A stretch of DNA of 64,000 nt. Source: Candidatus Pantoea varia (GTDB lineage: Bacteria > Pseudomonadota > Gammaproteobacteria > Enterobacterales > Enterobacteriaceae). The stretch spans positions 930,001 to 994,000 of the forward strand of contig NZ_FOVG01000001.1 of NCBI RefSeq assembly GCF_900115075.1, written 5' to 3'. Position numbers and translations under genes: made by a program. Shown in pieces: positions 11,211 through 19,761 of this stretch (its first letter is position 1; each line of letters begins with the position of its first letter). The notes beneath the pieces were generated by a model. The model did no database searches. It was not told the origin of the DNA and worked only from the letters and a program-made list of their open reading frames with translations.

Positions 11211-12059
11211 TTAAAGAATAATCGTACGGTTGCCGTAAACGAAGACGCGCTGCCCCAGCACTTTGTAGAGTGCGTTGCTCAGGACATTTTTTTCTACGTC
11301 GCGACCGGCGCGCATCATCTCATCAGCGGTGTAGCTGTGATCGACGTTAATCACATCCTGCATGATGATTGGGCCTTCATCGAGATTATCATTCACGTAG
11401 TGCGCAGTAGCACCGATGATCTTCACGCCACGCTCATATGCCTGATGGTAAGGGCGGGCACCGATAAAGGCCGGCAGGAATGAGTGGTGAATATTGATGA
11501 TCTGGTTCGGATAACGCTGCACGAAAGCCGGCGTCAGAACGCGCATATATTTTGCCAACACCACGTAATCAGGCTGATAGCGGTCAATCTCTTCTACCAT
11601 GCGGTTATCGTGCTCTTCCCGCGTCAACCCTTCGTGACTCACCAGCACAAACGGAATGTCGAAACGTTCAACCAGCGAGCGCAGCGTGTCGTGGTTACCT
11701 ATTACCGCTGCGATTTCCATATCCAGGCCGCCAAACGCGCTCTTCATTAACAGATCACCCAGGCAGTGCGCCTCTTTGGTCACCAGAATCACCACGCGAC
11801 GACGACCGGCGCTGTGCAGTTCACGCACTGAACCCTTTGGCAGCGCGCTGTCGAGATCGGCGAGCAGAGTATTATCGTTGAAAATCCCTTCAAGCTCGGT
11901 GCGCATGAAAAAACGCCCGGTGCGATGATCAACAAACTCATTGTTCTGCACGATATTGAGTTCGTGCTTGTAACAAATATTGGTGATTTTGGCGATCAGA
12001 CCTTTTGCATCGGGACAAATGGTTCGTAAAACTTTTCTTTGCATGGTTTGCGCTTGCAT
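11211..12059 (-). CDS. purU: Formyltetrahydrofolate deformylase
   Basis: Hydrolyses 10-formyl-THF to formate and THF, supplying formate for PurT and balancing one-carbon pools. The 282-residue protein has an N-terminal ACT-type regulatory domain (KVLRTICPDAKGLIAKITNI, residues about 8-27) and a C-terminal formyltransferase-like domain with NIHHSFLPAFIGARPYHQAY and the catalytic Asp in NDNLDEGPI. It is almost identical to E. coli PurU after residue 7. It lies between the tRNA-Tyr operon and ychJ, as in E. coli. Confidence 0.97.
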   Translation of the reverse strand: MQAQTMQRKVLRTICPDAKGLIAKITNICYKHELNIVQNNEFVDHRTGRFFMRTELEGIFNDNTLLADLDSALPKGSVRELHSAGRRRVVILVTKEAHCLGDLLMKSAFGGLDMEIAAVIGNHDTLRSLVERFDIPFVLVSHEGLTREEHDNRMVEEIDRYQPDYVVLAKYMRVLTPAFVQRYPNQIINIHHSFLPAFIGARPYHQAYERGVKIIGATAHYVNDNLDEGPIIMQDVINVDHSYTADEMMRAGRDVEKNVLSNALYKVLGQRVFVYGNRTIIL

Positions 12060-12113
12060 CTCAATCGAGTCCTGTCAAAGCATTAGGGGTAAACCGCTGG
12101 GGCAGCCGTCAGC

Positions 12114-12569
12114 TTAACCACAACATTTTTTGTATTTTTTGCCACTGCCGCAGGGGCAGGGATCGTTACGCCCCACGGGCGGTTTTGTACCGTCAACATA
12201 GTACCAGCGTTGATCCTCGCGAAGAAAGCGTGAACACTCATGAAGGGTGTGAATGTTGGTTTTCTCGCGGTATCGCGCAAAAAAGGTGACGAAAGCTTCG
12301 TTCTCATGGCTTCCATGATTACAACGGGTTACATTCAGGCTTAGCCAAACGGTCCCTGGAAAACTTTCAGATAAAAGCCCTGACAGCGCCGGATGACGTT
12401 TCTCAGGATGCCAGGTTGCAACCAGATATTCCGCATTCTGCTGAACATATGCGCAATAGCGGGAACGCATAAGTTGTTCAGCGGTAACAGGAATCTGGTT
12501 GCCGTGCAGAAAGGGTTCGCAACATACGCTATACTGCTCTCCGCTACAACATGGGCAGGTTTCTGACAC
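12114..12569 (-). CDS. ychJ: YchJ, SEC-C motif protein
   Basis: A 151-residue protein with a Cys-rich metal-binding motif at each end: N-terminal [15 protein letters not shown] and C-terminal [17 protein letters not shown], the SEC-C zinc motif also found at the SecA C-terminus. The middle has the NTF2-like UPF0225 core ([17 protein letters not shown]). Its cellular role is not established. It lies upstream of purU on the same strand with a gap of about 54 bases, divergent from rssA. Confidence 0.94.
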   Translation of the reverse strand: MSETCPCCSGEQYSVCCEPFLHGNQIPVTAEQLMRSRYCAYVQQNAEYLVATWHPEKRHPALSGLLSESFPGTVWLSLNVTRCNHGSHENEAFVTFFARYREKTNIHTLHECSRFLREDQRWYYVDGTKPPVGRNDPCPCGSGKKYKKCCG

Positions 12570-12665
12570 ATTATCTCCAGAGATTGATGAGTCGATTTCA
12601 CAGGCGCGCTATGTTAGCTGACCCCGCGTTGTGACGCTACGTATTGACGGCAGGACCAGATACAA

Positions 12666-13571
12666 ATGAGAAAGGTAAAAATTGGATTGGCTCTGGGGTC
12701 TGGAGCGGCCAAAGGATGGGCGCACATCGGCGTGATCAACGCGCTGGAGCGTGCAGGTATTGAGATCGACGTCGTTGCGGGCTGCTCTGTCGGGGCATTA
12801 GTCGGGTCTGCCTACGTCAATAATCGCCTGCCGCTGATGCAGAAATGGGTCAGTGCATTTCGCTACTGGGATGTTATTCGTCTGATGGATGTCTCCTGGC
12901 AGCGTGGCGGACTGTTACGCGGCGAGCGGGTGTTCAGCCATGTCCGTCAGCTGATCCCCAATGATGCCATTGAGCACTGTAATAAACCCTTTGGTGTGGT
13001 TGCAACCAACCTTAGCACCGGCCGTGAACTCTGGCTGACCGAGGGTGATTTGCATCAGGCCGTACGCGCATCGTGCAGTATGCCAGGTTTATTACCGCCG
13101 GTGGGCTACAATGGGTATTGGCTGGTGGATGGTGCTGTGGTCAATCCGGTGCCGATTTCGCTGACCCGCGCCCTGGGGGCTGACATTGTAATCGCCGTTG
13201 ATTTACAGCATGACGCGCATTTGATGCAGCAGGATCTCTTTTCCGTTACACCTCAGAACAGTGAAGAAGAAGCCGCAGCAGCCGCATTGAGTTGGGGTGG
13301 CAAGCTGCGACAGCGTCTGGTGAATTTCACCCAGCGCCGTGCCTCTCAGTCGCCTGGCGCGATGGAGATTATGTCCACCTCTATTCAGGTGCTGGAGAAT
13401 CGCCTGAAACGAAACCGCATGGCAGGCGATCCGCCTGATGTTTTGATCCAGCCGGTCTGTCCGCAAATTTCGACGCTGGACTTTCATCGTGCTGAAGAGG
13501 CCATCGAGGCAGGCAGGGCCGCCGTAGAGAAGAAAATGGATGAACTATTACCACTGGTCCGTGGCAGATAA
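12666..13571 (+). CDS. rssA: RssA, patatin-like phospholipase family protein
   Basis: A 301-residue patatin-fold protein. The oxyanion loop GLALGSGAAKGWAHIG (residues about 7-22), the nucleophile Ser41 in GCSVG, and the catalytic Asp in LVDGAVVNP (near residue 157) are all intact, so it should be an active serine hydrolase; the natural substrate is not known. Not needed for RssB action in E. coli despite its name. It is followed by rssB after 99 bases on the same strand. Confidence 0.94.
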   Translation: MRKVKIGLALGSGAAKGWAHIGVINALERAGIEIDVVAGCSVGALVGSAYVNNRLPLMQKWVSAFRYWDVIRLMDVSWQRGGLLRGERVFSHVRQLIPNDAIEHCNKPFGVVATNLSTGRELWLTEGDLHQAVRASCSMPGLLPPVGYNGYWLVDGAVVNPVPISLTRALGADIVIAVDLQHDAHLMQQDLFSVTPQNSEEEAAAAALSWGGKLRQRLVNFTQRRASQSPGAMEIMSTSIQVLENRLKRNRMAGDPPDVLIQPVCPQISTLDFHRAEEAIEAGRAAVEKKMDELLPLVRGR

Positions 13572-13670
13572 TGAAGTTGTTCATTCTAAGCGGTGACTTC
13601 GGGCAATTCTGAAAGGCGCAACTGCGTTTTATGAACCACTATTGAAATATCTGGTACGCAGGGGGAAAGA

Positions 13671-14687
13671 ATGGAAAAACCACTACTCGGCAAAAAGATA
13701 CTCATTGTCGAAGATGAGGCTGTTTTCCGTTCGTTGCTGGACCAATTTTTGTTATCGATGGGTGCTGTGACGTTACAAGCGGAAGATGGTCTGGAAGCAA
13801 TTGCACAACTACAACAGCATACTGTCGACCTGATTATCTGCGATCTGGAAATGCCCCGCATGAGTGGCATTCAGTTCGTTGAACACATTCGTACTCGTGG
13901 CAACGTCGTGCCGATTCTGATTATCTCGGCCACTGAAAACATGTCTGATATCGCCCACGTGCTACGTCTTGGGGTACAGGATGTGCTGCTCAAGCCACTG
14001 AAGAACTTTGAGCGCTTCCGTGAAGCGGTCTATGAGTGTCTCTATCCCTCTATGTTCACCTCAAAAGTGGAAGAGGATGAACAGCTGTTCCAGGACTGGG
14101 ATGCGCTGGTTCGCGATCCAAAAGCAGCCGCCAAGCTGCTCAAGCAACTCCAGCCTCCGGTGCAACAGACGATTGCTAACTGCCGGCTTAATTACCGTCA
14201 GCTGACGATGGCGGAGCAGCCTGGCCTGGTGCTGGATATCGCGGCGCTTTCTGATAAAGATTTGGCGTTTTACTGTCTGGATGTGACGCGTGCCGGTGAC
14301 AACGGCGTGCTGGCGGCTCTGTTGCTGCGGGCGCTGTTCAATGGCCTGCTACAGGAGCAGCTGACCGGGCAAAAACAGCGCTTGCCGGAGCTTAATGGAC
14401 TGCTCAGACAGGTTAATCTGCTGCTGCGTCAGGCGAACCTGAGCGGTCAGTTCCCGTTGCTGGTGGGTTATTATCACCGCGGTTTAAAAAACTTAATCCT
14501 GGTTTCGGCCGGATTAAACGCCACCCTTCATGTTCATGCCCATCAGATTCAACTCAGTAATGGCGTCCCCCTTGGCACTATGGGCAGCACCCATCTTAAC
14601 CAGATCAGTCAGCGCGCAGATAACTGGCAATGCCACGTCTGGGGCGCGGGCGGCCGCATTCGACTGATGTTGTCGACGGAAGAATAA
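13671..14687 (+). CDS. rssB: RssB, RpoS-specific adaptor / response regulator
   Basis: Binds the stationary-phase sigma factor RpoS and delivers it to ClpXP for degradation. The 338-residue protein has an N-terminal receiver domain (acidic pair D15/E16, phosphoacceptor D58 in IICDLEMPR, and Lys in DVLLKPL) followed by a degenerate PP2C-like C-terminal domain (LVLDIAALSDKDLAFYCLDV). All key receiver residues are present, so control by phosphorylation is expected. It lies between rssA and galU as in E. coli. Confidence 0.96.
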   Translation: MEKPLLGKKILIVEDEAVFRSLLDQFLLSMGAVTLQAEDGLEAIAQLQQHTVDLIICDLEMPRMSGIQFVEHIRTRGNVVPILIISATENMSDIAHVLRLGVQDVLLKPLKNFERFREAVYECLYPSMFTSKVEEDEQLFQDWDALVRDPKAAAKLLKQLQPPVQQTIANCRLNYRQLTMAEQPGLVLDIAALSDKDLAFYCLDVTRAGDNGVLAALLLRALFNGLLQEQLTGQKQRLPELNGLLRQVNLLLRQANLSGQFPLLVGYYHRGLKNLILVSAGLNATLHVHAHQIQLSNGVPLGTMGSTHLNQISQRADNWQCHVWGAGGRIRLMLSTEE

Positions 14688-14880
14688 GCCGCAATAACAC
14701 AAGAATTCTGGCGCTGAAGACAGGGCCAGAGTTTAGCTTTACTGTTGGGTAATAGTCTTAATTTCGACGGTTTGGTCCCTTCCAGGATAAATCCGTTCGA
14801 TACTAACTGATATACTCATTTCCGATTTTAAACCGACATATCAAGTATTAACTTGAACGGCCTATAAGAGAGGTATCTTA

Positions 14881-15789
14881 ATGTCTGCCAATAATACCAA
14901 AGTAAAAAAAGCGGTAATCCCGGTAGCGGGTTTGGGTACGCGTATGCTCCCGGCTACCAAAGCGATTCCAAAAGAGATGTTACCGCTGGTTGATAAGCCG
15001 TTAATCCAGTATGTCGTTAACGAGTGTATCGCTGCTGGCATCAATGAAATTGTGCTGGTAACGCATTCATCAAAAAATGCCATCGAAAACCACTTTGATA
15101 CCAGCTTCGAACTGGAATCAATGCTGGAAAAACGCGTTAAGCGTCAGTTGCTGGACGAAATCCAGTCTATCTGTCCGCCACACGTTACCATCATGCAGGT
15201 CCGTCAGGGCATCGCTAAAGGTCTGGGTCACGCGGTTATGTGTGCACACCCACTGATCGGTGATGAGCCATTTGCGGTCATCCTGCCAGACGTCATCATC
15301 GACGAATACGAATCTAACCCAACCAAAGATAACCTGGCAGAAATGCTGAGCCGTTATGAAGAGTCTGGCCGTAGCCAGATCATGGTTGAGCCGGTTGCCG
15401 ATGTGACTGCTTACGGTGTTGTCGATTGCCAGGGCGCAGAACTGAACCCAGGCGACAGCGCACCAATGGTGGGTGTGGTTGAGAAGCCTAAAGCGACAGA
15501 AGCGCCTTCAAACCTGGCTGTAGTGGGTCGTTATGTTCTTTCTTCAGACATCTGGCCACTGCTGGCAAAAACACCTCCAGGTGCAGGCGGCGAAGTTCAG
15601 CTGACTGACTCCATCGCTATGCTGATGGAAAAAGAAACTGTTGAAGCTTATCACCTGAAAGGCGTGAGCCATGACTGTGGTAACAAGCTGGGCTACATGC
15701 AGGCTTTCGTTGAGTACGGTGTTCGTCATCCGGTATTGGGCAAAGATTTCTCTGAATGGCTCGATGGCGCAGTTGGCAACAAAAAGTAA
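14881..15789 (+). CDS. galU: UTP-glucose-1-phosphate uridylyltransferase
   Basis: Makes UDP-glucose from UTP and glucose-1-phosphate for LPS, capsule, osmoregulated glucans and trehalose. The protein of 302 residues has the nucleotidyltransferase signature [20 protein letters not shown] near the N-terminus and the [19 protein letters not shown] segment. It heads a three-gene cluster: ugd starts 22 bases later and an epimerase gene 14 bases after that. The 193-base gap from rssB suggests its own promoter. Confidence 0.97.
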   Translation: MSANNTKVKKAVIPVAGLGTRMLPATKAIPKEMLPLVDKPLIQYVVNECIAAGINEIVLVTHSSKNAIENHFDTSFELESMLEKRVKRQLLDEIQSICPPHVTIMQVRQGIAKGLGHAVMCAHPLIGDEPFAVILPDVIIDEYESNPTKDNLAEMLSRYEESGRSQIMVEPVADVTAYGVVDCQGAELNPGDSAPMVGVVEKPKATEAPSNLAVVGRYVLSSDIWPLLAKTPPGAGGEVQLTDSIAMLMEKETVEAYHLKGVSHDCGNKLGYMQAFVEYGVRHPVLGKDFSEWLDGAVGNKK

Positions 15790-15811
15790 TTCATAAACAC
15801 AGGATAACTCG

Positions 15812-17152
15812 ATGAAAGTCACTGTATTTGGTATCGGCTATGTCGGTCTGGTTCAGGCTGCGGTGTTAGCCGAAGTCGGACATGACGTTCTCTGCATTGA
15901 TGTCGACGCTAATAAAGTCGAAAATCTGAAAAAAGGCATCATTCCTATTTTCGAACCAGGTTTAACGCCGCTGGTAATGTCCAATTACGAAGCGGGTCGT
16001 CTGAAGTTCAGCACTGATGCTGAGCTGGGCGTAAACCATGGTGTTATGCAGTTTATTGCAGTTGGTACTCCACCTGATGAAGACGGCTCTGCCGATCTGA
16101 AATATGTGACCGCCGTAGCGCGCACCATTGCGCAGCATATGAACGATCACAAAGTGGTTATCGACAAATCAACCGTTCCGGTTGGCACAGCAGACAAAGT
16201 TCGTGCAGTAATGACGGAAGCGCTGAAAGCGCGTGACGCCAACATCACTTTCGATGTGGTTTCAAACCCTGAATTCCTGAAAGAGGGGGCTGCAGTTAAT
16301 GACTGCATGCGTCCAGAGCGTATCGTTGTCGGTACCGACAACGACGACGTGGTAGAACTGTTACGCGAACTCTATGAGCCGTTTAACCGTAACCACGATC
16401 GCATGATCATGATGGATATCCGCAGCGCAGAGTTGACCAAGTATGCAGCAAACTGCATGCTGGCAACCAAAATCAGCTTTATGAATGAGATGTCTAACCT
16501 GGCTGAACGTTTAGGTGCGGATATTGAGAAAGTACGCCAGGGTATCGGTTCTGATCCCCGCATTGGCTACCACTTTATCTATCCTGGCTGTGGCTACGGC
16601 GGCTCCTGCTTCCCGAAAGACGTGCAGGCGTTAATCCGTACCGCTGAGTCCATTGGCTATCAGCCACGTCTGTTACAGGCCGTGGAAGATGTGAATGACA
16701 ACCAGAAAAACAAGCTGCCTACTTTCATCAAGCGTCATTTTGGTGACGATCTGAAAGGTAAAACGTTTGCACTTTGGGGCCTGTCATTCAAGCCGAATAC
16801 AGACGACATGCGTGAAGCCTCCAGCCGTGTGCTGATGGAAACGCTGTGGGAAGCAGGCGCCTCTGTTCAGGCGTTTGACCCTGAAGCAATGGATGAGGCG
16901 CAGCGCATCTATGGTCACCGCAGCGATCTTAAGCTGATGGGTACCAAAGAAGCGGCACTGCAGGGCGCTGACGGTCTGGTCATCTGCACGGAGTGGCAAA
17001 ACTTCCGTGCACCTGACTTCGACATCATCAAAAATGCGCTGAAAGAAGCCGTGATTTTTGATGGTCGTAACCTGTATGATCCAGAGCGTATCAGCAAACG
17101 CGGTTTCGTTTATTATGCAATCGGCCGCGGAGCGTCTATTCAAACTGCATAA
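15812..17152 (+). CDS. ugd: UDP-glucose 6-dehydrogenase
   Basis: Oxidises UDP-glucose twice to UDP-glucuronate using NAD. The 446-residue protein has an N-terminal Rossmann motif VFGIGYVG, a conserved KSTVPVGT, and the catalytic Cys266 in GGSCFPKD; the C-terminal UDP-binding domain has [13 protein letters not shown]. It lies directly after galU, which supplies its substrate, and before an epimerase that uses its product. E. coli has ugd elsewhere (by the O-antigen genes), so this placement is a lineage difference. The length (446) and [11 protein letters not shown] start are those of the longer bacterial UDP-glucose dehydrogenase type. Confidence 0.95.
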   Translation: MKVTVFGIGYVGLVQAAVLAEVGHDVLCIDVDANKVENLKKGIIPIFEPGLTPLVMSNYEAGRLKFSTDAELGVNHGVMQFIAVGTPPDEDGSADLKYVTAVARTIAQHMNDHKVVIDKSTVPVGTADKVRAVMTEALKARDANITFDVVSNPEFLKEGAAVNDCMRPERIVVGTDNDDVVELLRELYEPFNRNHDRMIMMDIRSAELTKYAANCMLATKISFMNEMSNLAERLGADIEKVRQGIGSDPRIGYHFIYPGCGYGGSCFPKDVQALIRTAESIGYQPRLLQAVEDVNDNQKNKLPTFIKRHFGDDLKGKTFALWGLSFKPNTDDMREASSRVLMETLWEAGASVQAFDPEAMDEAQRIYGHRSDLKLMGTKEAALQGADGLVICTEWQNFRAPDFDIIKNALKEAVIFDGRNLYDPERISKRGFVYYAIGRGASIQTA

Positions 17153-17166
17153 TTAACGAGGGATTT

Positions 17167-18174
17167 ATGAACTTTCTGGTCACCGGCGCCGCAGGCTTTA
17201 TTGGTTTTCATGTCAGTCAGCGTCTGCTGGCCGCCGGTCACCAGGTTGTCGGTATCGACAACCTGAATGATTATTACGACGTAAATCTCAAGCATGCCCG
17301 TCTCAATTTAATTAAAGCCGATCCGGGTTTTACTTTTATTGAGATGGATCTGGCGGACCGTGACGCAATGGCGTCACTGTTCGACCAGAATACATTCCAG
17401 CGCGTTATTCACCTCGGCGCTCAGGCTGGCGTCCGGTACTCCATTGAAAATCCTCATGCCTACGCAGACTCCAATCTGATCGGTCACCTCAATATCCTTG
17501 AAGGCTGCCGTCATCATAAAATTGAACATCTGCTCTACGCGTCATCCAGTTCTGTTTATGGTCTGAATCGTAAGATGCCGTTCTCAACCGAAGACAGCGT
17601 TGATCATCCGGTTTCTTTATATGCGGCGACTAAAAAAGCGAATGAGTTAATGTCCCACACTTACTCGCATCTCTATCAGTTGCCGACAACCGGATTGCGC
17701 TTCTTTACCGTCTATGGTCCGTGGGGCCGTCCTGATATGGCATTATTCAAATTCACCCGCGCGATGCTTGCCGGTGAAGCGATTGATGTTTATAACCAGG
17801 GCCAGATGAAACGCGACTTTACCTATATTGATGATATTGCCGAAGCGATTGTTCGTCTGCAGGATGTTATTCCGCAGCAGGATGATAACTGGACGGTTGA
17901 AACCGGTTCACCTGCAACCAGTTCAGCGCCTTATCGTGTTTATAATATTGGTAACAGTCAGCCTGTTACGTTGATGAACTATATCGAAGCGATTGAGAAA
18001 GCACTGGCGATTACTGCGAAGAAAAACCTGATGCCAATGCAACCCGGTGATGTACTGGAAACCAGTGCAGATACCGAGGCTTTGTTTAAGGCGATTGGTT
18101 TTAAACCGCAAACCGGAGTCGAAGAGGGCGTTAAAAACTTCGTTGACTGGTACCGCGATTTTTATTGCGTCTGA
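17167..18174 (+). CDS. UDP-glucuronate 4-epimerase (NAD-dependent epimerase)
   Basis: An extended short-chain dehydrogenase of 335 residues. The NAD-binding TGAAGFIG (residues 6-13), the ASSSSVYG serine segment and the catalytic pair Tyr152/Lys156 in LYAATKKAN are intact. The pattern NDYYDVNLK near residue 40 and the phrase FFTVYGPWGRPDMA are typical of UDP-glucuronate 4-epimerases, which make UDP-galacturonate for LPS core or exopolysaccharide. Context supports this: it follows galU and ugd by 14 bases and ends at a strong terminator. A UDP-glucose/galactose epimerase function is the main alternative. Confidence 0.88.
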   Translation: MNFLVTGAAGFIGFHVSQRLLAAGHQVVGIDNLNDYYDVNLKHARLNLIKADPGFTFIEMDLADRDAMASLFDQNTFQRVIHLGAQAGVRYSIENPHAYADSNLIGHLNILEGCRHHKIEHLLYASSSSVYGLNRKMPFSTEDSVDHPVSLYAATKKANELMSHTYSHLYQLPTTGLRFFTVYGPWGRPDMALFKFTRAMLAGEAIDVYNQGQMKRDFTYIDDIAEAIVRLQDVIPQQDDNWTVETGSPATSSAPYRVYNIGNSQPVTLMNYIEAIEKALAITAKKNLMPMQPGDVLETSADTEALFKAIGFKPQTGVEEGVKNFVDWYRDFYCV

Positions 18175-18182
18175 TTAAAAGA

Positions 18183-18209
18183 AAAAGGAAGCTTCGGCTT
18201 CCTTTTTTG
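18183..18209. terminator. Terminator after the galU-ugd-epimerase cluster
   Basis: AAGGAAGC (18185-18192), TTCG loop, GCTTCCTT (18197-18204), followed by T-rich sequence and preceded by A-rich sequence. It serves the cluster on the plus strand and could also serve the convergent hns. Confidence 0.85.
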
Positions 18210-18251
18210 TTGCGCATCACACTGCCGCTATAGCAGCAAAGTTGCGTACTA

Positions 18252-18662
18252 TTACAGTAAAAAATCGTCCAGTTTTTTACCCTGTTCTTCCAGCGCTTTT
18301 TTAATCAAAGCCGGAGTACGGCCCTGACCGGTCCAGGTTCTGGACTCGCCTTTTTCATCGGTATAACCATATTTAGCCGGGCGCACTGAGCGTTTACCTT
18401 TTGCCGCAGCTCGGGGGGTGACGTTCAGCGTGTTAATCAGTTCATTCGGGTCGATTCCATCGGCCAGCAGCATTTCACGATACTGATTAAGTTTACGCGT
18501 GCGTTCTTCATTTTCTGCCTGAAAATGCGACTCTTCTTCGCGGCGTTCTTTTACCACCACGTCCAGTTTTTCCAGCATCTCTTCCAGGGATTCTACGGAA
18601 TACTCTCTGGCCTGGGCGCGCAGCGTACGGATATTATTAAGAACTTTTAGTGCTTCGCTCAT
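18252..18662 (-). CDS. hns: H-NS, nucleoid-associated silencer
   Basis: Global DNA-binding protein that silences AT-rich genes. The protein has 136 residues from the ATG at 18662, which has AGGACA as ribosome-binding site and gives the family start [16 protein letters not shown]. An N-terminal coiled-coil oligomerisation domain (about 1-65) is followed by a linker and the C-terminal DNA-binding motif ([18 protein letters not shown] with the TWTGQGRTP hook). The frame extends 24 codons further upstream but without support. It is divergent from tdk across an AT-rich 410-bp spacer. Confidence 0.96.
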   Translation of the reverse strand: MSEALKVLNNIRTLRAQAREYSVESLEEMLEKLDVVVKERREEESHFQAENEERTRKLNQYREMLLADGIDPNELINTLNVTPRAAAKGKRSVRPAKYGYTDEKGESRTWTGQGRTPALIKKALEEQGKKLDDFLL

Positions 18663-19072
18663 TGTCCTGGTCTCTGAATAAGGGAAAAAGTTGTGTTGCC
18701 CGCTAATAGTAGTAGTGACATTAAATAACTTCAATCATAAAAAGTTCTGACAACTAATTACTTTGGTGACTAAAAAAATGCTGGCTAAAGAAATTCACCG
18801 TTATGCTGAATAAAAGATATTTTCGTTTAATCCGATATCAAATAAATTTAATGTATCTGTAGCAGTAAAAAAAGTGTCATTCATTTTTGTTGCGGATAAA
18901 ATAAGCAAAACTTATTCTCTGAAAGCGCGCACATAACAGGCACCGTAAACGGCAGGGAGAGGTATAAAAGGGTAGCCGTTGCGCTTTATTCCCCCATCAA
19001 CCACAACGAATCGTTAGCGCTTTGTGTTAATATGCGCGCCATTCCGTTAAGTTCCGATGAAGATACGCTCCT
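18663..19072. promoter_or_regulatory. hns/tdk divergent intergenic region
   Basis: A 410-base gene-free and distinctly AT-rich stretch, especially 18760-18920. It must hold the promoters of hns (minus) and tdk (plus). A TAATAT near 19027 could be the tdk -10. AT-richness is compatible with H-NS autoregulation, but I could not fix a site. Confidence 0.45.
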
Positions 19073-19693
19073 ATGGCCCAACTCTATTTCTATTACTCTG
19101 CAATGAATGCAGGGAAATCGACCGCACTGCTGCAATCCTCCTATAACTATCAGGAGCGCGGCATGCGTTCACTGGTCTACACCGCCGAAATCGATAATCG
19201 CTTTGGTGCCGGGCAGGTGAGCTCCCGCATCGGACTGTCGTCGCCGGCCATGCTCTACAACGCAGAGACCTCACTCTATAGCGACATTGCCGCTGAACAT
19301 GCCGCGCAGCCGATTCACTGCGTGCTGGTTGATGAGAGTCAGTTCCTGACCCGTGAGCAGGTTAAAGCGCTCTCAGATGTCGTGGACGATCTGGATATTC
19401 CGGTGCTCTGCTATGGCCTGCGCACCGATTTTCGCGGTGAACTGTTTGTGGGCAGTCAGTATCTGCTGGCATGGGCAGACAAGCTGGTTGAACTTAAAAC
19501 CATCTGTCACTGTGGCCGTAAGGCGAGCATGGTGCTGCGACTGGATAGCGAGGGTAAACCCTTCAGTGAGGGGGAGCAGGTGGTGATTGGCGGTAACGAA
19601 AGCTATATCTCAGTCTGCCGCAAACACTATAAGCAGGCGATAGAGCAGGGCTCGTTGCAGGCGATTCATGGCGCACAGACGCCGCTCAAATAG
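19073..19693 (+). CDS. tdk: Thymidine kinase
   Basis: Phosphorylates thymidine and deoxyuridine in pyrimidine salvage. It has 206 residues. The P-loop is SAMNAGKST (residues 9-17), the Walker B-like VLVDESQFL follows near residue 85, and the lid carries zinc-binding cysteines (ICHCGRKA and a later Cys in VCRKHY). This is the type II (tetrameric) family. It is convergent with adhE across a shared terminator. Confidence 0.97.
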   Translation: MAQLYFYYSAMNAGKSTALLQSSYNYQERGMRSLVYTAEIDNRFGAGQVSSRIGLSSPAMLYNAETSLYSDIAAEHAAQPIHCVLVDESQFLTREQVKALSDVVDDLDIPVLCYGLRTDFRGELFVGSQYLLAWADKLVELKTICHCGRKASMVLRLDSEGKPFSEGEQVVIGGNESYISVCRKHYKQAIEQGSLQAIHGAQTPLK

Positions 19694-19711
19694 CCGCGTT
19701 GTTCAGGCAAT

Positions 19712-19738
19712 AAAAAACCCGCCGGGGCGGGTTTTTTT
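19712..19738. terminator. Bidirectional terminator between tdk and adhE
   Basis: CCCGC and GCGGG close a CGGG loop, extended by A-run/T-run pairing on both sides (six A before, seven T after). Confidence 0.85.
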
Positions 19739-19761
19739 ATCTGAGAATCAGAACGGCACTA

